Part shown: positions 16,376 through 25,262 of the stretch, in pieces
Layout of the letters: the number at the start of each line of letters is the position of its first letter
Position numbering within the stretch: the first letter of the stretch is position 1
Source: Prochlorococcus marinus str. MIT 9215
Lineage (GTDB): Bacteria > Cyanobacteriota > Cyanobacteriia > PCC-6307 > Cyanobiaceae
Length of the DNA: 32,308 nucleotides
Reading direction: 5' to 3'
Assembly: GCA_949486985.1 (NCBI GenBank)
Contig: CATBLW010000092.1
Location: 1-32,308, forward strand
The notes under the pieces: model-generated
What the model saw: only the letters and a program-made list of their open reading frames with translations
What the model was told of the DNA's origin: nothing
Databases searched by the model: none
Made by a program: the position numbers and the translations under genes

Positions 16376-17544
16376 CAGAAGATCTCCGCAGGATCGGCAT
16401 CCACCAGCCGCCGCATCGCCAGCAGAGCCGACCCCATACACATCACCAAAATCAAACTGAACACAAGCGTGGCCCGCGATAGATCCATAGCCACAGGCAA
16501 TTTTGTTGAGCTACGAACTAAGGCATAAAGAGCTTGACCAGCGGCATATGCAGGCACATAACCCATAACCGCAAGAAATATTCCCTCCCTTGCAACCACG
16601 CCTAAAAGAGTTTTCAGCCTGTAACCCATCGCCAGCAAAGTGGCGTACTCGGGCAAATGATCACTGACATCGCTATAGAGAATTTGATAAACAATCACGC
16701 AACCAACAACAAAACCCATCGCTGCACCGAGGCTGAAAATGAATCCAATCGATGTGCTGGTGCGCCAATAGTTCTTCTCAAACTCGATGAATTGATGGCG
16801 AGTGAACACCTTCACATCGCTGGGCAAGCTCGCTGTAAGAGAGCGAGCCACGGCTTCCTGATCCGCGCCCGGTCGCAATCTCACCAATCCGATCTCGATG
16901 CTGCCAGGCGGTGTACTCGGCAACAGATCCAGGTATGTCTCTCGACTGGTAAGCAGGTTCCCATCCGCACCAAATGAAGGTCCGAGAGTGACGAGGCCCG
17001 CTACCCGCACTCGCTTGCCTGAAAGTTCAGTCTCAACCGTGCGGCCCTCTCGGAACCATTCGCTAATGGGTCCGAATTCATCTCGAGACAGCTGATCAAA
17101 TAACACGCGCCCATGCTTGGTAAGCGCCTGAGCCTTGGCCGCCAACTCAGGATCGGTAAACAATGGATCACCCGGCTCAAAACCAAGCGCCAGAATTGAA
17201 CGTGTTGAAAGGGTTTCCGGATTTCGCCACAGAAGGAAGTTCCAGTTCACAGGCGTGGTGCCCTGCACATCTGGATGCGCCATCGCCTGAACGAGCCGGC
17301 GACGAGGGAAGCCGCTCATGCTGATCGAGCTCATCGAACGAGGACTGATCAGCACCAGATCAGCATCGAACAAGCGATGCACGGTGACACTGGCATCAAA
17401 AAGCCCGTCACGAAATCCGAGCTGCATAAACATCAAGATTCCAGCGAAGCTGATTCCTGCCAGGGCAACAAAAAGCCGCAAAGGTTGCCGCGTTAGCAAT
17501 AACCAAGCCAACGGAATACGCCGTCCTTGCCAAAACCTCCGCAT
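16375..17544 (-). CDS. devC: DevC-like ABC transporter permease
   Basis: Membrane subunit of the DevBCA exporter, FtsX/MacB permease family. A helix near residues 20-42 (LRLFVALAGISFAGILMFMQLGF) is followed by a periplasmic domain of about 230 residues. Three further helices come after about residue 265, including FIFSLGAAMGFVVGCVIVYQIL, with the conserved LPEYATLLAMGY between them. At 389 residues it matches DevC length. The ATG at 17544 overlaps the devB TGA as TGATG, and its own stop does the same with devA, so translational coupling across the operon is likely. Confidence 0.9.
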   Translation of the reverse strand: MRRFWQGRRIPLAWLLLTRQPLRLFVALAGISFAGILMFMQLGFRDGLFDASVTVHRLFDADLVLISPRSMSSISMSGFPRRRLVQAMAHPDVQGTTPVNWNFLLWRNPETLSTRSILALGFEPGDPLFTDPELAAKAQALTKHGRVLFDQLSRDEFGPISEWFREGRTVETELSGKRVRVAGLVTLGPSFGADGNLLTSRETYLDLLPSTPPGSIEIGLVRLRPGADQEAVARSLTASLPSDVKVFTRHQFIEFEKNYWRTSTSIGFIFSLGAAMGFVVGCVIVYQILYSDVSDHLPEYATLLAMGYRLKTLLGVVAREGIFLAVMGYVPAYAAGQALYALVRSSTKLPVAMDLSRATLVFSLILVMCMGSALLAMRRLVDADPAEIF

Positions 17545-18566
17545 CAGGAAGGTTGGAAGCGAGCGATGACTTTCATGCCCGTCAAACGGCTGACGCGAGC
17601 AATTGACTCGGGTGCCAAGCGCACACGAACCTCAACGACCCTGGCATCAGCATCACCAGTGGGGTCTGTAGAAAGCACCTTGCGCTGACGCACCTGAGGG
17701 CTGATGCTCTCGACGCGGCCGTCAAGTATTCCCTTGAAGCCGCCGTTTTCACTCGTGAGCTTGACGGCTTGTCCAACGCTCACCCGTTCAACATCTGACT
17801 CATAGACCTCGATCAGGGCCTCCATGCGCTGATTGTCACCCACCTCCAAAACGCCTTCATTTCCAGGACGTTCACCAACCCTGCTGTGGATGCGCAAGAC
17901 AACGCCATCGACAGGAGATTTGAGTTCGCTATTAGCGAGGTCAGCATTGAGTCCACGGCTCTCGGCGACTGCTTCCATGCGCTGTCCCTCGAGCTTGACC
18001 AGTTCGTCTTGCTTTTCCTCTAAGAGCACCAAAGTTGCAGCCCCTTCAGTTGCGGCTTGCTTGTAACGACGAACCTCCCTCTGCTGCATACGAATTTGAA
18101 CATCAAGGGTCTGCAGCCTTGCCTTAACTCCTGCCAAATCAGCAAGCAGTTGAGGACGGTTATCGAACACCGCTAAGACCTGACCGCGTTGAACGGCATC
18201 ACCTTCGTCAACGTTCAACGCTGCGATCCGAGGTGTTCCCCCAAAACCGCTAGCCGGAGCAGCCAAGCGTCGAACCTCTCCTGCTGGTTCCAGCTGCCCA
18301 AGAGCGGCAACAGCTTCAACAGGCCTAACAACCGGAACCTCAACCTGGCTGGGCGGAGGAGGTGAAGGACGGCGTGTGAGATTCCATACACCAAGACAAA
18401 CAACCAGCCCTAATCCTCCACTCAGCAACCACAACCACGTTCGTCCTTCTAAGGAGGCGGTGGATCGTCGAACAACAGCTCCTCGATGTAGCGATCCGCC
18501 CACTGAGGATTGAAGGCCTTCTCCAGAACTCTTCTCGTCTTGTCGTTGCGTTTCTGTTGAAGGCAA
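17544..18566 (-). CDS. devB: DevB-like membrane fusion protein (HlyD family)
   Basis: Periplasmic adaptor that links the DevCA pump to an outer-membrane channel. A single membrane helix (about residues 43-62, [18 protein letters not shown]) is followed by half of a lipoyl domain, a Gln/Glu/Arg-rich coiled-coil hairpin (about 130-190), the second lipoyl half ([16 protein letters not shown]) and a beta-barrel region. The start is uncertain. The only ATG, at 18566, makes the gene overlap the confidently coding 3' end of pcyA by 118 bp. A GTG at 18503, or a TTG at 18434 with an AAGGA 9 nt upstream and just past the pcyA stop, would remove part or all of that overlap. I give the longest form. Together with devC and devA it forms a classic devBCA order. 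Confidence 0.87.
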   Translation of the reverse strand: MPSTETQRQDEKSSGEGLQSSVGGSLHRGAVVRRSTASLEGRTWLWLLSGGLGLVVCLGVWNLTRRPSPPPPSQVEVPVVRPVEAVAALGQLEPAGEVRRLAAPASGFGGTPRIAALNVDEGDAVQRGQVLAVFDNRPQLLADLAGVKARLQTLDVQIRMQQREVRRYKQAATEGAATLVLLEEKQDELVKLEGQRMEAVAESRGLNADLANSELKSPVDGVVLRIHSRVGERPGNEGVLEVGDNQRMEALIEVYESDVERVSVGQAVKLTSENGGFKGILDGRVESISPQVRQRKVLSTDPTGDADARVVEVRVRLAPESIARVSRLTGMKVIARFQPS

Positions 18567-19189
18567 TAGGAAAGCTGACCCTGATGCCTCTGGATCGTAG
18601 ATGCCGCATCTGGAGCATTGGGAGCAGAAACCTCCACCGCATGCGAGAGCACAGTCAAATAACCATCAACAAGATCAACGAACCAGCTTTCCTCCTCTTG
18701 GCCAGCCGGACGAATGAATTGCACAAAAGGGGAAAAGATTGTTCCCCAAGCAGGCAATTCCCTCACCTGTTTAAACGGAGACACGGGCAAGGCCTCGAGG
18801 CCATCGAGAACAACCGAAGGCAAGCTTGGCCCCACAGGCGACAAATCAACAATCGCCGCCGATATACCGGCCGGGCCGGCAACAATATCGGCTCCGAATA
18901 TCGGCAGATCAAAACGAGGATCTGGGAAGAAAACACTATGGAGAATCTGCAAGCCTGCCCCTAGCCGGGCAATTTCAAGATGCAACTTTCGCAGCCCTCT
19001 GCAGCGATGCAATTCATTGCGAATGAACAAGAGCTCTCCATCAAGAGTGCCGCTAATCGCCTCCAATTCAGGGTCCACAGCTAAAGGACTAAGCTCTGGC
19101 AAAAGCTCCCTGCGGCACCTAATCCGCTCGGCCAGGGCCTCCACCAATGGGTGAATGACCGGGCCGCTGGAAGAGGAAGAAGGCAGCAC
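18449..19189 (-). CDS. pcyA: Phycocyanobilin:ferredoxin oxidoreductase
   Basis: Converts biliverdin IXalpha to phycocyanobilin in two ferredoxin-dependent two-electron steps, supplying bilin for phycobiliproteins. Family text includes [33 protein letters not shown] and [12 protein letters not shown]. The catalytic His and Asp (His88 and Asp105 in the Synechocystis enzyme) are both present at the same 17-residue spacing, in ILHSVFF and FGADIV. I choose the GTG at 19189 (246 residues), which places the conserved HPL about 13 residues in, as in known PcyA. The ORF-track start at 19252 adds a hydrophobic stretch not expected in this soluble enzyme. It is followed by devBCA on the same strand and is back to back with an M16 peptidase gene. 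Confidence 0.93.
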   Translation of the reverse strand: MLPSSSSSGPVIHPLVEALAERIRCRRELLPELSPLAVDPELEAISGTLDGELLFIRNELHRCRGLRKLHLEIARLGAGLQILHSVFFPDPRFDLPIFGADIVAGPAGISAAIVDLSPVGPSLPSVVLDGLEALPVSPFKQVRELPAWGTIFSPFVQFIRPAGQEEESWFVDLVDGYLTVLSHAVEVSAPNAPDAASTIQRHQGQLSYCLQQKRNDKTRRVLEKAFNPQWADRYIEELLFDDPPPP

Positions 19190-19190
19190 G

Positions 19191-20507
19191 ATGGCCACGA
19201 TGGCTATAAGGCTCAATATGGGACTTTGCCACGCACCACTGGCACCATCCACACCAGGCCCAAATCTTCAACACTGGTCGCTACCAAACGGCACCCGCTG
19301 CGTCATGGCTCCGATGCCGGATGCACCCCTGACCTGTATTGATTTCTGGTGCAAAGCCGGTAGCAGTGTTGAACGCCCTGGAGAAGAGGGACTTGCCCAC
19401 TTTCTTGAACACATGGTGTTCAAAGGAAGTGCAGATTTGGCCGCCGGTGAGTTCGACAGAAAGATTGAAGCTCTTGGTGGCAGCAGCAATGCAGCGACCG
19501 GTTTCGATGACGTTCACTTCCATGTGCTTGTGCCACCCAATGCTGCCGCCGAAGCACTGGGGCTTTTGCTCAACCTTGTTTTAAGCCCGGCCTTGCGAGC
19601 GGAGGCCTATGCAACAGAGCGCAGTGTTGTGCTCGAGGAAATCGCTCAATACCGGGATCAACCAGATGAACAAATGGTGCAACAGCTCCTCGAAGCCTGC
19701 TGCCCCAACCACCCTTACGGCCGCGCCATCCTTGGGTTTGAGTCGAGCCTTCAAGCCAGTGATCCAGAGCAAATGCGTGCTTTTCACAGCCGCTGTTATC
19801 GCGGCCCAAACTGCTGCATAGCCATTGCTGGTGCGATCCCCCAGGGCCTGCAAGACATGCTTGGCCAAAGCAGCCTTGCCCAACTCAATAGCGAAGCCAA
19901 CGAAGCGGCTGATTCTGCTGATTTTCAAGCAATCAACTTTCAAACAGGGCGAAGCGAAACGCACATTGCCAGGCTGGAATCCAGCCGAATTTTGATGGCT
20001 TGGCCACTGCCTTCTGCGAACAACCAAGCGATGGTGATGGGTGCTGATCTGGCAACAACCCTTTTTGCAGAAGGGCGACGGAGTCGGCTGGTTCAACACC
20101 TGCGAGAAGAGTTGCAGATCGTCGAATCAATCGAGATGGATATCACCGTCCTTGAGCAGGGCAGCCTGGTGATGCTGGAAGCCTGCTGCAAAGAAGAGCA
20201 ACTTGAACAGGTCGAGAAGGAAATCCAACATTTACTGCAAGCCAGCCTCAGTGCAGTGCCTCAACCGCATGAGCTCAAACGTGCCAACCAGCTGGTCAGC
20301 AATGGACTCTGCTTCAGCCTCGAAGCACCTTCTCAAGTCGCAGGCCTAGCAGGCAGCCAAGCTCTCTGGCACCGCAGCCAACCTTTATTGGCACCGCTTG
20401 ATCATCTATCGACTTGGACAGGAACAAGACTCCAAGAGGACATGCTCCCTCTGCTTCAACCTGAAGGAAGCTTCACCCTGATCGCCAAGCCCTTGGAGGT
20501 GGAGTGA
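19191..20507 (+). CDS. M16 family zinc metallopeptidase, catalytic member
   Basis: Predicted zinc endopeptidase of the pitrilysin/processing-peptidase family. The inverted zinc motif HFLEH (H70, E73, H74 from the chosen start) is followed about 76 residues later by the third ligand Glu in [12 protein letters not shown]. The rest covers two alpha-beta M16 halves (438 residues). I select the ATG at 19191, which has a GAAGAAGG purine tract upstream; the ATG at 19218 (MGLCHAP), with AAGG 6 nt upstream, is equally possible. The ORF-track start at 19155 would run 35 bp into pcyA. No signal peptide is clear, so a cytoplasmic location is assumed. It is coupled by TGATG to a second M16 gene, as is usual for two-subunit bacterial M16 peptidases. 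Confidence 0.9.
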   Translation: MATMAIRLNMGLCHAPLAPSTPGPNLQHWSLPNGTRCVMAPMPDAPLTCIDFWCKAGSSVERPGEEGLAHFLEHMVFKGSADLAAGEFDRKIEALGGSSNAATGFDDVHFHVLVPPNAAAEALGLLLNLVLSPALRAEAYATERSVVLEEIAQYRDQPDEQMVQQLLEACCPNHPYGRAILGFESSLQASDPEQMRAFHSRCYRGPNCCIAIAGAIPQGLQDMLGQSSLAQLNSEANEAADSADFQAINFQTGRSETHIARLESSRILMAWPLPSANNQAMVMGADLATTLFAEGRRSRLVQHLREELQIVESIEMDITVLEQGSLVMLEACCKEEQLEQVEKEIQHLLQASLSAVPQPHELKRANQLVSNGLCFSLEAPSQVAGLAGSQALWHRSQPLLAPLDHLSTWTGTRLQEDMLPLLQPEGSFTLIAKPLEVE

Positions 20508-21781
20508 TGAATCCACTGGATGTGGTTCTCGAGCCAGTTAACGCTCCAGGAGTGATGGCAGCCAAGTTTTGGATTCGAGGTGGAAGCCGTGCTGATCCCT
20601 GCGGGCAAAAAGGCGCCCATCAATTGCTTGGTTCGATGCTCACCCGCGGCTGCGGCCCCTTCGACCACCTAGCCATGGCTGACCTAGTGGAAGGTTGTGG
20701 TGCTGGGTTGCGCTGTGACACTCACGAAGACGGGCTGCTGATCAGTCTCAAATGTGCCGATCACGATGCCGATCACCTGCTACCGCTCCTCGGCTGGATG
20801 CTGATGGAACCGCACCTCGACTCCGACCAATTAGCCCTCGAAAGGGAATTGAGTATTCAGGCCCTTCAACGACAACGTGAGGATCCCTTTCACCTTGCAT
20901 TTGATGGCTGGAGGCAGTTGGCCTATGGCCATGGCCCCTATGGTCACGACCCCCTTGGACTAAGCAAAGATCTCAACCAGCTAGGCCGAAAGCAGCTTCT
21001 TCCTCTTATCAACCAGCTCTCATCACAAGCACCCGTTCTGGCGATCGCCGGGACGATCCCCGAGGACTTCAATCAACGACTGCAAGCGATGGATCCATTC
21101 CAGGCTTGGTTCCAACAACCAACGCCGTTATCCCCGCAGCCGTCATGGGAGATGGAGAGCCCAAAGAGCACGGCCAACGGTTCCAACCTGATGCTTCAAG
21201 AAGAACCCACTGGTCAAGTGGTTCTGATGCTGGGACAAGCCACCCTTCCCCATGGTCACCAAGACGATCTAGCCCTGCGCTTGTTGACCTGTCATTTGGG
21301 ATCAGGCATGTCAAGCCTCTTATTTAGACGTCTGAGAGAAGAACACGGAGTGGCCTATGACGTCGGGGTACATCACCCAGCAAGAGAAGGAGCTGCGCCA
21401 TTTGTGCTTCACGCCTCAACAAGCATTGAGAAAGCAGAACTCACACTTGAACTCCTCAATGAAAGCTGGTGGGAACTCAGCCAAACAAGGATTTCAGAGG
21501 AAGACGTCAGCTTGGCAAGAGCGAAGTTTCATGGACAACTTGCCCATGCGACCCAAACAACAGGACAACGTGCCGAACGTCGCGCTCAACTCAGAGGGCT
21601 GGGATTGCCCGACAACCATGACCGACAAAGCCTAAAAGCGATCGAAACGTTGAATGGGGAGGCCCTCCAGGCAGTGGCTAAAAAGCATCTCGTGGATCCA
21701 AAACTCAGCCTCTGCGGACCGGAAAACAGCTTGCGGAACCTGGCCAAAACCTGGCAGCAACTGAATCCCAAACACTCTTAA
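20507..21781 (+). CDS. M16 family peptidase-like protein, non-catalytic partner
   Basis: Second M16 subunit, 424 residues. At the place of the zinc motif it reads GAHQLLGSML, so HxxEH is lost and it should not be catalytic. The C-terminal M16 region is well preserved, with GSGMSSLLFRRLREEHGVAYDV carrying the Arg/Tyr pair that completes the partner's active site in heterodimeric M16 enzymes. I start at the ATG at 20507, which overlaps the upstream TGA (TGATG), rather than at the GTG one codon earlier. Coupling and complementary residues suggest a heterodimer with the preceding protein; the substrate is unknown. Its stop overlaps that of the convergent sipA by 3 bp. Confidence 0.9.
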   Translation: MNPLDVVLEPVNAPGVMAAKFWIRGGSRADPCGQKGAHQLLGSMLTRGCGPFDHLAMADLVEGCGAGLRCDTHEDGLLISLKCADHDADHLLPLLGWMLMEPHLDSDQLALERELSIQALQRQREDPFHLAFDGWRQLAYGHGPYGHDPLGLSKDLNQLGRKQLLPLINQLSSQAPVLAIAGTIPEDFNQRLQAMDPFQAWFQQPTPLSPQPSWEMESPKSTANGSNLMLQEEPTGQVVLMLGQATLPHGHQDDLALRLLTCHLGSGMSSLLFRRLREEHGVAYDVGVHHPAREGAAPFVLHASTSIEKAELTLELLNESWWELSQTRISEEDVSLARAKFHGQLAHATQTTGQRAERRAQLRGLGLPDNHDRQSLKAIETLNGEALQAVAKKHLVDPKLSLCGPENSLRNLAKTWQQLNPKHS

Positions 21782-22017
21782 GAAGAAGCCGTTTCTCCTT
21801 CTTCAGAACGATGCAAAGCCAAACGATCAAGAGCAATTAGGAAAGTGCCGCGACGAAAGCGGACCTCGACGGAATCCTTGGCACGTAAGCCCACAACCTC
21901 TCCAGGCTCATCAGGCGAGACCAAGTCAGAAGGTCGCAGCATTGGCATCGAATCCGCTGTCTTGAGATAAGGCAAAGGAACTTTCAAATAGACCTGATCA
22001 CCGATAGAGAGATCCAT
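21778..22017 (-). CDS. sipA: SipA, NblS/Hik33-interacting protein (DUF3148)
   Basis: Small SH3-like protein that in cyanobacteria binds the sensor kinase NblS (Hik33), which governs high-light and stress responses. The DUF3148 text is clear: GDQVYLKVPLPYLKTADSMPMLRPSDLV, then GEVVGLRAKDSVEVRFRRGTFLI. At 79 residues it matches the family, with a short Glu/Ser-rich tail. ATG at 22017. It is divergent from bioY with 56 bp between the starts, a tight space for two promoters. The kinase itself is not in this window. Confidence 0.9.
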   Translation of the reverse strand: MDLSIGDQVYLKVPLPYLKTADSMPMLRPSDLVSPDEPGEVVGLRAKDSVEVRFRRGTFLIALDRLALHRSEEGETASS

Positions 22018-22073
22018 AAGGACTGGGCAGTAACAACTTCCTACTGCAAAGTGGGGAAAGTTGATATCCCCTT

Positions 22074-22646
22074 GTGCGGGCCCTGGCCACGTGGAGCGGC
22101 GCCCTAGCCGGCCTGATGATGATCCTTATCGGAGGCTTGATTCCTGCTGCCCTAGTGATCCCAAGTCTTGAGTTGCCTCCCAAGGTTTTGAGCCTGCCCA
22201 GCACTTGGCAAGTCCCGGCACTACTGCTGTGTGCACTCGTCTGCGGACCGCGAGCAGGGGTGATCGCCGCAGTGGCCTACCTAACCATTGGCCTTGTTGA
22301 CCTGCCCGTTTTTCATGGTGGAGGAGGACTTAGCTATGTACTCACCCCAGGTTTCGGCTACCTTGCCGGGTTCGTTCCAGCTGCCTGGCTTAGTGGTCGC
22401 CTTGCCCAACAGGAGGGCATGAATGATCTAAAGAGGCTGACCTTGTCTGCCATGGCCGGTTTGGTGCTACTGCAACTCTGCGGCATGCTCAATCTGGTTC
22501 TTGGCTCCTTGCTCTCTCGCTGGCCTGAGCCACTTCCCGAACTTCTCTTCAGCTACACACTTGGCCCCCTACCTGCACAACTTGCTCTGTGTGCAGGAGT
22601 TGGTGTTCTCGCCTTGCTTTGTAGACGCCTACTTTTTGTCGAATGA
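22074..22646 (+). CDS. bioY: BioY-family biotin transporter substrate-binding subunit
   Basis: Integral membrane S-component of an ECF-type biotin transporter. It is strongly hydrophobic with about six helices and carries the BioY signature: LPVFHGGGGLSYVLTPGFGYLAGFVPAAW. The start is the GTG at 22074: an in-frame stop lies 12 bp upstream and the next in-frame ATG is 14 codons in. No ECF ATPase or EcfT gene is adjacent, so it either shares a module encoded elsewhere or works alone, as reported for some BioY proteins. Its stop overlaps the lspA start as ATGA. Confidence 0.88.
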   Translation: MRALATWSGALAGLMMILIGGLIPAALVIPSLELPPKVLSLPSTWQVPALLLCALVCGPRAGVIAAVAYLTIGLVDLPVFHGGGGLSYVLTPGFGYLAGFVPAAWLSGRLAQQEGMNDLKRLTLSAMAGLVLLQLCGMLNLVLGSLLSRWPEPLPELLFSYTLGPLPAQLALCAGVGVLALLCRRLLFVE

Positions 22647-23122
22647 ATCAGCGCCTTCTTCCACGCCGCTCTCTACTTCTAATCAGCTTTTTCCTTGTTC
22701 TCGTTGATCAACTCAGCAAAAGCTGGGCTCGTCAACAGCTCGACTTTGGGATGGCCAAAACCTTCATTCCTGGCCTGCTTCAACTTCGTCTGGTCAACAA
22801 CACAGGTGCAGCGTTCAGCCTGTTTAGTGATTCCACAGCATTGCTTGGAGTACTCAGCCTTGGCGTCGCGATGGGCTTACTGATTTGGCTATGGCGATCA
22901 CAACCTATGCATATTTGGCAAGGACTAGCGCTGGCCTTTCTGTTAGGAGGAACCATCGGCAATGGCCTCGACCGCTGGAGACTCGGCCATGTCACCGACT
23001 TCCTCGAACTCCTCCCGATCAATTTTCCAATTTTCAATGCCGCAGACATTGCCATCAATGTGGCAGTGATCTGCTTCGGCATTGATGCTCTGACCAGCCG
23101 CCATGGTCGACAACAGAATTAA
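22643..23122 (+). CDS. lspA: Lipoprotein signal peptidase (signal peptidase II)
   Basis: Aspartyl membrane protease that removes signal peptides from lipidated prolipoproteins. Four hydrophobic segments and all family motifs are present: VDQLSK, LVNNTGAAFSLF, GGTIGNGLDR and FPIFNAADIAIN, the last two carrying the catalytic aspartates. At 159 residues it has the usual length. ATG at 22643 overlaps the bioY TGA (ATGA), and its 3' end overlaps the following FHA-PBP gene by 20 bp, placing it inside a compact envelope-related unit. Confidence 0.96.
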   Translation: MNQRLLPRRSLLLISFFLVLVDQLSKSWARQQLDFGMAKTFIPGLLQLRLVNNTGAAFSLFSDSTALLGVLSLGVAMGLLIWLWRSQPMHIWQGLALAFLLGGTIGNGLDRWRLGHVTDFLELLPINFPIFNAADIAINVAVICFGIDALTSRHGRQQN

Positions 23123-25262
23123 ACGTCGAGCTATCGCTCGACTAATCATCCACCAGCTTGATCAGCCCGATCGAGAGATTCCGTTGCATGGTGATGGGTA
23201 CCGCCTTGGCAGAGACGAGCACCTCGAGCTGTCGATTAATCATCCAACCGTCAGTCGGCAACACGCCCTTCTCCATCGCCATGGCAATCACTGGCTGATT
23301 AGCGATCTGAACTCCACCAATGGCATTTGGTGGCAAGGGAAAAGAGTCCAAGAGCTTGAATTGCGGGATGGTGATCGCATCTGCGTAGCCCCACCATCAG
23401 AAACCGGATCACCGATCCTCAGCTTTAGCAATCCAGCAGAGCTGCCATGGCAACGCCTTTGGCATTGGCTTGGACTCCTTCTGTTGGGAAGTATTGGCAG
23501 CGCAGCTCTTCTTCTGATCCTTGCCAATACGAGCCTGCCTGTTAGGGGAAGACTTGCGTTAATACGTGGACCACTGGCCATCTATGACGGCAAGAATCAG
23601 CCTCTCTCCACTGTCGATTCAAGCCGCCATCAAGAACTGACTGAGCTGAAGGAATTCTCTCCTTCTCTGCTGAATGCCCTACTGGCTAGTGAAGACAATC
23701 GTTTCTGGTGGCATCCAGGAATCGATCCGATTGGAACAGCCCGCGCCCTGATCGCCAACATCAATAGCGGCAAGGTTATTGAAGGAGGCAGCAGCCTCAC
23801 CCAACAACTAGCTCGCAGCCTCTATCCAGAGAAGGTGGGGCAAGGCGACACGCTGGAACGCAAGTTACGAGAATTGCTCGTGACGTTTCAACTTGAACAT
23901 CGCTTCAGCAAAGCTGATCTTCTAATCAGCTATCTCAATCGGGTCTATCTGGGTGTGGGCTGGGGCTTTGAAGATGCTGCTCAGGCTTACTTCAACAAAT
24001 CAGCAAAAGATCTCCAATTGGAGGAAGCCGCGCTACTGGTTGGGCTGCTCCCCTCTCCGAACGGCTTTGACCCCTGCCAATACCCCCAAAGAGCCCTAGA
24101 AGCAAGGAACCGAGTGCTCAACAAAATGGCCGACAACGGTCAGTTGTCATTGGATCAGGCACGACGTACGCGTCGCAAACCAATCAAACTGGCAAGCAAG
24201 GCCTGCTTGAGCCAGAAATCAGAACGTATCGCCCCCTTTTATTCAGACCAAGTCAGCAGTGACCTCAAGACCCTTGTCGGCGAGGAGGTCGCTGCAGAAG
24301 GCAACTTCTTGATCGAGACCTATCTCGATCCAAAGCTACAGAGAGTCGTTGAACAACAACTTCAGCAATGGCTCACCAATGCAAAAGATCTGCACATTTC
24401 AGAAGGTGCTGCTGTCGTTATCGACAGCAACAGTGGAGGAGTGCTGGCCATTGCTGGCGGAAAGGATTACCGCAATAGCCAGTTCAATCGCGCCTCGATG
24501 GCCCTTCGCCAACCAGGTAGCACCTTCAAGCTGATGGTTTACCTGACTGCTCTCGATCAAGGTTTCAAGCCAAGCGACCGTATTGATTGCAGCAGCCTCA
24601 ACTGGCGCGGCCAACAATTTAAAAGCAGCTGCCAAGGGACCCTCAACCTCACGAGCGCTTTTGCGAAAAGCAGTAACACCGCTTCGCTTCGCTTAGCCCA
24701 AAAAGTAGGTCTTCAACAGGTGATGCTCCAGGCACGCGCCCTCGGCATCAGCACACCCCTCAAGCCAATTCCAGGGCTTGCTCTCGGACAAAGTGAAGTT
24801 CACCTGATTGAGCTGACCGGCGCCTATGCAGCCGTTGCTAGCAATGGCATCTGGCATCAACCCACCACCATCAGACGCTTGCTTGATGCAGAAACTTGCA
24901 ACGGTGGAGAACGCAAACGTTGCAGCAATCTCACAGGCCAAAGCACTGCCAACCTGCATCGAGCCCAACAAGCCATCAAACCGGCTGTCGCTAAGCAGAT
25001 GCAAGCCATGCTGCGTGCCGTTATCCAACAAGGAACCGGAAGGAGTGCTTCCCTTGGCGGCAACGAAGGTGGCAAAACCGGTACCACCAATCAAGGCAGA
25101 GATCTGCTATTCATCGGCTATGAGCCAAGGCTTGATTGGGTCCTTGGCATCTGGCTTGGCAATGATGACAACAGCCCGTCCAGCGGTTCAAGCAACCTGA
25201 CAGCCTCTCTATGGGCAGACATCATTCAGGCTGCTAGTCGAGAGAGGATCGCTGCTAAGTGA
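23103..25262 (+). CDS. Class A penicillin-binding protein with N-terminal FHA domain
   Basis: Bifunctional peptidoglycan synthase fused to a phosphothreonine-reading domain. The FHA domain occupies about residues 10-95: YRLGRD at 33-38, SRQH at 51-54 and LNSTNG at 69-74. A membrane helix at about 120-142 follows. The glycosyltransferase domain has ASEDNRFWWHPGID (catalytic E197) and GGSSLTQQLARSLY. The transpeptidase domain has SxxK as STFK near 472, SxN in KSSN and KTG in GGKTGTT near 658, so both activities look intact. FHA-PBP fusions are known in cyanobacteria; the FHA lies on the cytoplasmic side and could couple wall synthesis to Ser/Thr kinase signals. ATG at 23103; its stop overlaps the GTPase start as TGATG. 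Confidence 0.95.
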   Translation: MVDNRIKRRAIARLIIHQLDQPDREIPLHGDGYRLGRDEHLELSINHPTVSRQHALLHRHGNHWLISDLNSTNGIWWQGKRVQELELRDGDRICVAPPSETGSPILSFSNPAELPWQRLWHWLGLLLLGSIGSAALLLILANTSLPVRGRLALIRGPLAIYDGKNQPLSTVDSSRHQELTELKEFSPSLLNALLASEDNRFWWHPGIDPIGTARALIANINSGKVIEGGSSLTQQLARSLYPEKVGQGDTLERKLRELLVTFQLEHRFSKADLLISYLNRVYLGVGWGFEDAAQAYFNKSAKDLQLEEAALLVGLLPSPNGFDPCQYPQRALEARNRVLNKMADNGQLSLDQARRTRRKPIKLASKACLSQKSERIAPFYSDQVSSDLKTLVGEEVAAEGNFLIETYLDPKLQRVVEQQLQQWLTNAKDLHISEGAAVVIDSNSGGVLAIAGGKDYRNSQFNRASMALRQPGSTFKLMVYLTALDQGFKPSDRIDCSSLNWRGQQFKSSCQGTLNLTSAFAKSSNTASLRLAQKVGLQQVMLQARALGISTPLKPIPGLALGQSEVHLIELTGAYAAVASNGIWHQPTTIRRLLDAETCNGGERKRCSNLTGQSTANLHRAQQAIKPAVAKQMQAMLRAVIQQGTGRSASLGGNEGGKTGTTNQGRDLLFIGYEPRLDWVLGIWLGNDDNSPSSGSSNLTASLWADIIQAASRERIAAK

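Noticed and set aside
21782-21804. Hairpin GAAGAAG/CTTCTTC as a terminator for the M16 pair
   Set aside because: It lies inside the sipA 3' coding end, encodes the Glu/Ser-rich tail, and has no T tract; purine-rich coding explains it.
22030-22044. NtcA-like site GTA...TAC between sipA and bioY
   Set aside because: The spacer is 9 bp rather than the required 8 and no properly spaced -10 element follows.
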